Positions 61,311 through 64,000 of a stretch of 64,000 nt of DNA are shown in pieces. A program made the translations under genes and the position numbers. Source of the stretch: Hormiphora californensis (taxonomy: Eukaryota; Ctenophora; Tentaculata; Cydippida; Pleurobrachiidae); NCBI GenBank assembly GCA_020137815.1, contig CM035352.1, positions 2,921,131 to 2,985,130 on the forward strand, in the 5' to 3' direction. Under the pieces are notes generated by a model. The model was not told the origin of the DNA and made no database searches. It saw nothing but the letters and a program-made list of their open reading frames with translations. The stretch's first letter is position 1. The number at the start of each line of letters is the position of its first letter.

Positions 61311-62744
61311 CTAGTTCTCGTTATACCGATAGAAATTAACATGGTTACTGCCCCCACCACTCATAACAATACCATCCCTATAATCAACAGTACACGACCC
61401 GGGTACTCCATCAGTCCACAAAGCGGTGTCCAGGGTGGGTGCCCAAACTCGAACTTTAGTCGGTGTGGCGACAACCATCGCCCCATTAGTATGAGACATA
61501 TCCAGGACCTTTTCACCATCACCATAATCATACTTGCTAGCGAGCTTCATATCAGAATTGAAGCACCTTACTATACCGTCAAATCCAGCGTACCAAAGGA
61601 AGGGAGCGTGGTATTGAATAGCAGCCGATTGGCGGTTAAACTTGATTCTTTTAAAGAGGCGTCCCGCCCTCCGATCATAGCAACTAAGGGCATGGTCTTC
61701 ACCCGTACTCCAAATGTATTTATCAGAAGCAGTTACACTCAGAACACTCTTGCTATGATTCTTCAACCTGAACACTTCACTCCCTTGCCTAGTGTCGTAC
61801 CCAATAACCAGCTTGCTGAACGTTCCATAAATTGCCAAATTCTCCTCAAAGCGAGAACAAAGCACAGCACTGTGGACGTTGATTGTGTTAATTTTTGTCA
61901 TCTCCCCACCCCTACCCATGTCATAGGTAAATGCGAAGCCATCCCACCCTCCAGACATCACCCGTGTACTGGCTCCATCCTCCTGATCGAATGTCCACAC
62001 CCATCCGTTGTGTTCGGAGCTGGTTCCGACACAAAAAGTGGAAGGTCCTTCGTCTAGATAATTGGTGTTGTACACTCCAACCTGCATGTCTCGAGCACCA
62101 GAGAGTGCTAGATGGTTCAGAGGGTAGGACAACATTTTAACCTTTGTGATAAGCCCATAGTGGCTTGCCCCACACTCAATTTTGATACAGTTATCCGAAA
62201 AGGAGAGTTTCCGGGCTGATTCGAGTTCGTAGACACACCGCTCAAGGCCAACACTTTTCATGGCCTCAAGTTCAATCTCGTTTACTTTCAGTCGTTTGCT
62301 TTTAGATAAACGTAGCGCCCCGGTAAGTCTAACCTCCCAATAATCCTCTGAAGTCAAAATATCGTGAAAGTACCTGGAGACGAACATAACTTCAGTTCGC
62401 AAATGTCTAATATTTAGATATCCAAAAATATTTTCAATTATTTCCGCGGGAAGGTCCTGAAGTCCAGTCTTTGTAGATGATCGGTTTTCAATGGACGTTT
62501 TACGACATAGTTTGGCATCTATTTCCGGATAAACTACGTTGTGCTCCTCCTCTAGCTCACTTTCATCGCCTGAAAATTCCATTGTTTCCTCCGGTTCATC
62601 GGCCATTGCAACTAAAGAGGAAAAAACTTGTAGATTTGACTTTTGAGCATCCATTTTGGGATCTGGAGCATCAATAGGAGCTGGCAATAAGTCTTCTGTC
62701 AGTCCAAACACGGGCGCCGTTACGATAACGGGATAAGGAACCAT
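61311..62744 (-). CDS. F-box/WD40 protein, FBXW9-like, intronless
   Basis: 477 residues if started at ATG 62744; better-looking starts are ATG 62654 or 62606 (MADEPEETMEF), because the first codons lie in an inverted repeat. Order: an acidic N-terminus (SGDESELEEE), an F-box at about 95-140 (LQDLPAEIIENIFGYL), then a beta-propeller of WD40-like blades to the end (for example VWTFDQEDGA and IWSTGEDHALSCYD). Such proteins are substrate receptors of SCF ubiquitin ligases: the F-box binds Skp1, the propeller binds the target. FBXW9 identity is inferred from the layout and size. No intron is seen. The gene is on the same strand as the dehydrogenase and DBHS genes. Confidence 0.75.
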   Translation of the reverse strand: MVPYPVIVTAPVFGLTEDLLPAPIDAPDPKMDAQKSNLQVFSSLVAMADEPEETMEFSGDESELEEEHNVVYPEIDAKLCRKTSIENRSSTKTGLQDLPAEIIENIFGYLNIRHLRTEVMFVSRYFHDILTSEDYWEVRLTGALRLSKSKRLKVNEIELEAMKSVGLERCVYELESARKLSFSDNCIKIECGASHYGLITKVKMLSYPLNHLALSGARDMQVGVYNTNYLDEGPSTFCVGTSSEHNGWVWTFDQEDGASTRVMSGGWDGFAFTYDMGRGGEMTKINTINVHSAVLCSRFEENLAIYGTFSKLVIGYDTRQGSEVFRLKNHSKSVLSVTASDKYIWSTGEDHALSCYDRRAGRLFKRIKFNRQSAAIQYHAPFLWYAGFDGIVRCFNSDMKLASKYDYGDGEKVLDMSHTNGAMVVATPTKVRVWAPTLDTALWTDGVPGSCTVDYRDGIVMSGGGSNHVNFYRYNEN

Positions 62745-63122
62745 AATAAAGTTCAAGAGCGCACCCCATCCAAGAGCGCACCACCTCCAAAAGACACCAC
62801 TCCGAGAGCGCACCACATCAAAGAGAGCTCCCCATCCAGAAGATACCGCGCGCAGGGGACACCACGCGCAGAAGAGACCGCACGCGCAAATACAACGCCG
62901 CGCTGGTCTCTTCTGCGCGTGGTGTCCCCTGCGCGTGGTATCTTCTGGATGGGGAGCTCTCTTTGATGTGGTGTGCTCTTGAAGTGGTGTCTTCTGGAGG
63001 TGGTGCGCTCTTGGATGTGGTCTCTTTTGGGTGTGGTGCGCTCTCAGGTGTGGTCTCTCTTCGATCAAGTGCGCTCTTGGGTGCTCTTGGAGGCTCTTGA
63101 ACTTTATTATGGTTCCTTATAA
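62731..63122. repeat. Inverted repeat covering the FBXW9-like 5' end
   Basis: ATAAGGAACCATAATAAAGT at 62733 is part of a 28-bp arm exactly complementary to 63093-63120. Inner parts of both arms (GGGGACACCACGCGCAGAAG) are also complementary and enclose about 40 bp near 62880-62905. Both arms carry variants of GAGCGCACCAC. The ATG at 62744 lies inside the left arm. Confidence 0.8.
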
Positions 63123-63650
63123 GACAGCGCTTTTCAGGCCCCCAAACACGGGCGACGTTAAAATCTGGGTGTTTGGTTACGCGCAAATCCAGAATTTACG
63201 CCGCGCACGCGCGCGCGTGGTTTTTTCGCTCGGAGAAAATCACAGCTCGAATCAGTTCAAATTTTTGAACTGAAACTTTTTCAAAAAAGAGAAAAAGAGA
63301 AAAAGTCGAGAAAAATCCGAAAAACAGGCTTTGAGGGTTAAAATAAAGAACAATAACGATTGTTGTTGACGGGCTTAAAAAGGAATGTGTTTAGATAAGA
63401 ATTAAGAACGAGGGTTTTGACCAGAAACGTCCAAATTGTGTGATAAAAGTGTGTGACAAACTTACAAAATTAAAAGACTTGATCGCTTACGCCTTACCGG
63501 TGCCAACCGCCTAGTAAGAAATAAGGACTGTTAAAGAGATAATTAAAGCCTTATTCTAACAATCATAGTATCGTTCATGGTCTGGATCATAGTCTGGATC
63601 ACCGATCACGGTCTGGATCATGGTCTCCCGTCTCGATCATGGTCTCCATT
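63123..63650. other. Upstream region of the FBXW9-like gene
   Basis: A CG-rich block (63180-63230) followed by AT-rich sequence. No gene is supported. Diverged GGTCTGGATCAT-type repeats lead into the terminal array. Confidence 0.5.
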
Positions 63651-64000
63651 ATGACTATGACTATGACTATGACTATGACTATGACTATGACTATGACTAT
63701 GACTATGACTATGACTATGACTATGACTATGACTATGACTATGACTATGACTATGACTATGACTATGACTATGACTATGACTATGACTATGACTATGACT
63801 ATGACTATGACTATGACTATGACTATGACTATGACTATGACTATGACTATGACTATGACTATGACTATGACTATGACTATGACTATGACTATGACTATGA
63901 CTATGACTATGACTATGACTATGACTATGACTATGACTATGACTATGACTATGACTATGACTATGACTATGACTATGACTATGACTATGACTATGACTAT
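63651..64000. repeat. (ATGACT)n hexanucleotide array
   Basis: About 58 perfect copies of ATGACT run to the window end, so the true length is unknown. Confidence 0.97.

Noticed and set aside
61341-62057. 238-residue + strand frame
   Set aside because: Antisense shadow of the WD40 region of the FBXW9-like gene.

Overview
The window looks like nuclear DNA of an intron-rich, transposon-rich animal, probably a marine invertebrate; a sponge or similar early-branching lineage is plausible but not proven. The reasons are short multi-exon genes with GT-AG introns that keep reading phase, an animal-type DBHS RNA-binding protein, a TRAFD1-like zinc-finger protein, a Polinton/Maverick element, and very many inverted-repeat elements and microsatellites. 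There is no operon-like bacterial organisation and no rRNA.

Host genes. From left to right: (1) an ankyrin-repeat protein gene on + (3039-15134), whose 6 kb intron holds a giant palindromic element and an antisense gene with a sushi domain (9883-11039, -); (2) a convergent TRAFD1-like gene on - (15816-20696); (3) poorly resolved exons at 36.2-37.3 kb and 42.7-47.1 kb, and an orphan 3' exon at 50363-50539; (4) a secreted protein with a galactose-binding-like domain (53378-54111, +), cut off by a palindromic element; (5) a DBHS (NONO/SFPQ/PSPC1-type) gene on - (56118-58454), with eight exons whose phases all match; (6) an intronless short-chain dehydrogenase of RDH10/SDR16C type (58959-59867, -); (7) an intronless F-box/WD40 gene of FBXW9 type (61311-62744, -).

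Mobile and repeat DNA fills the rest. About 26.3-36.0 kb is a Polinton/Maverick-like virus-derived element. It has a DDE integrase with chromodomain (frameshifted), an FtsK/HerA-type packaging ATPase, a small basic protein, penton-like minor capsid, pVI/pX-like protein, double-jelly-roll major capsid protein and adenain-like protease on +, and a set of small genes on -, including a predicted myristoylated protein and a signal-peptide/transmembrane pair. Most of its genes have their own TATA box. No family-B DNA polymerase is visible. A tRNA-like Pol III unit and a second, broken penton copy lie at the right side.

Form of the repeats. Five long palindromic foldback elements occur (6006-9515, 16540-17929, 21192-24577, 38854-39931, 54387-55727). 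Two copies of a hAT-like element with exact 8-bp target duplications each carry twelve 63-bp repeats. One copy sits inside a foldback and itself contains another inverted-repeat insert, giving three levels of nesting. MITEs, LINE fragments, minisatellites and long (TCTG)n, (GA)n and (ATGACT)n arrays complete the picture. Several of these microsatellites form the pyrimidine tract just before a splice acceptor.
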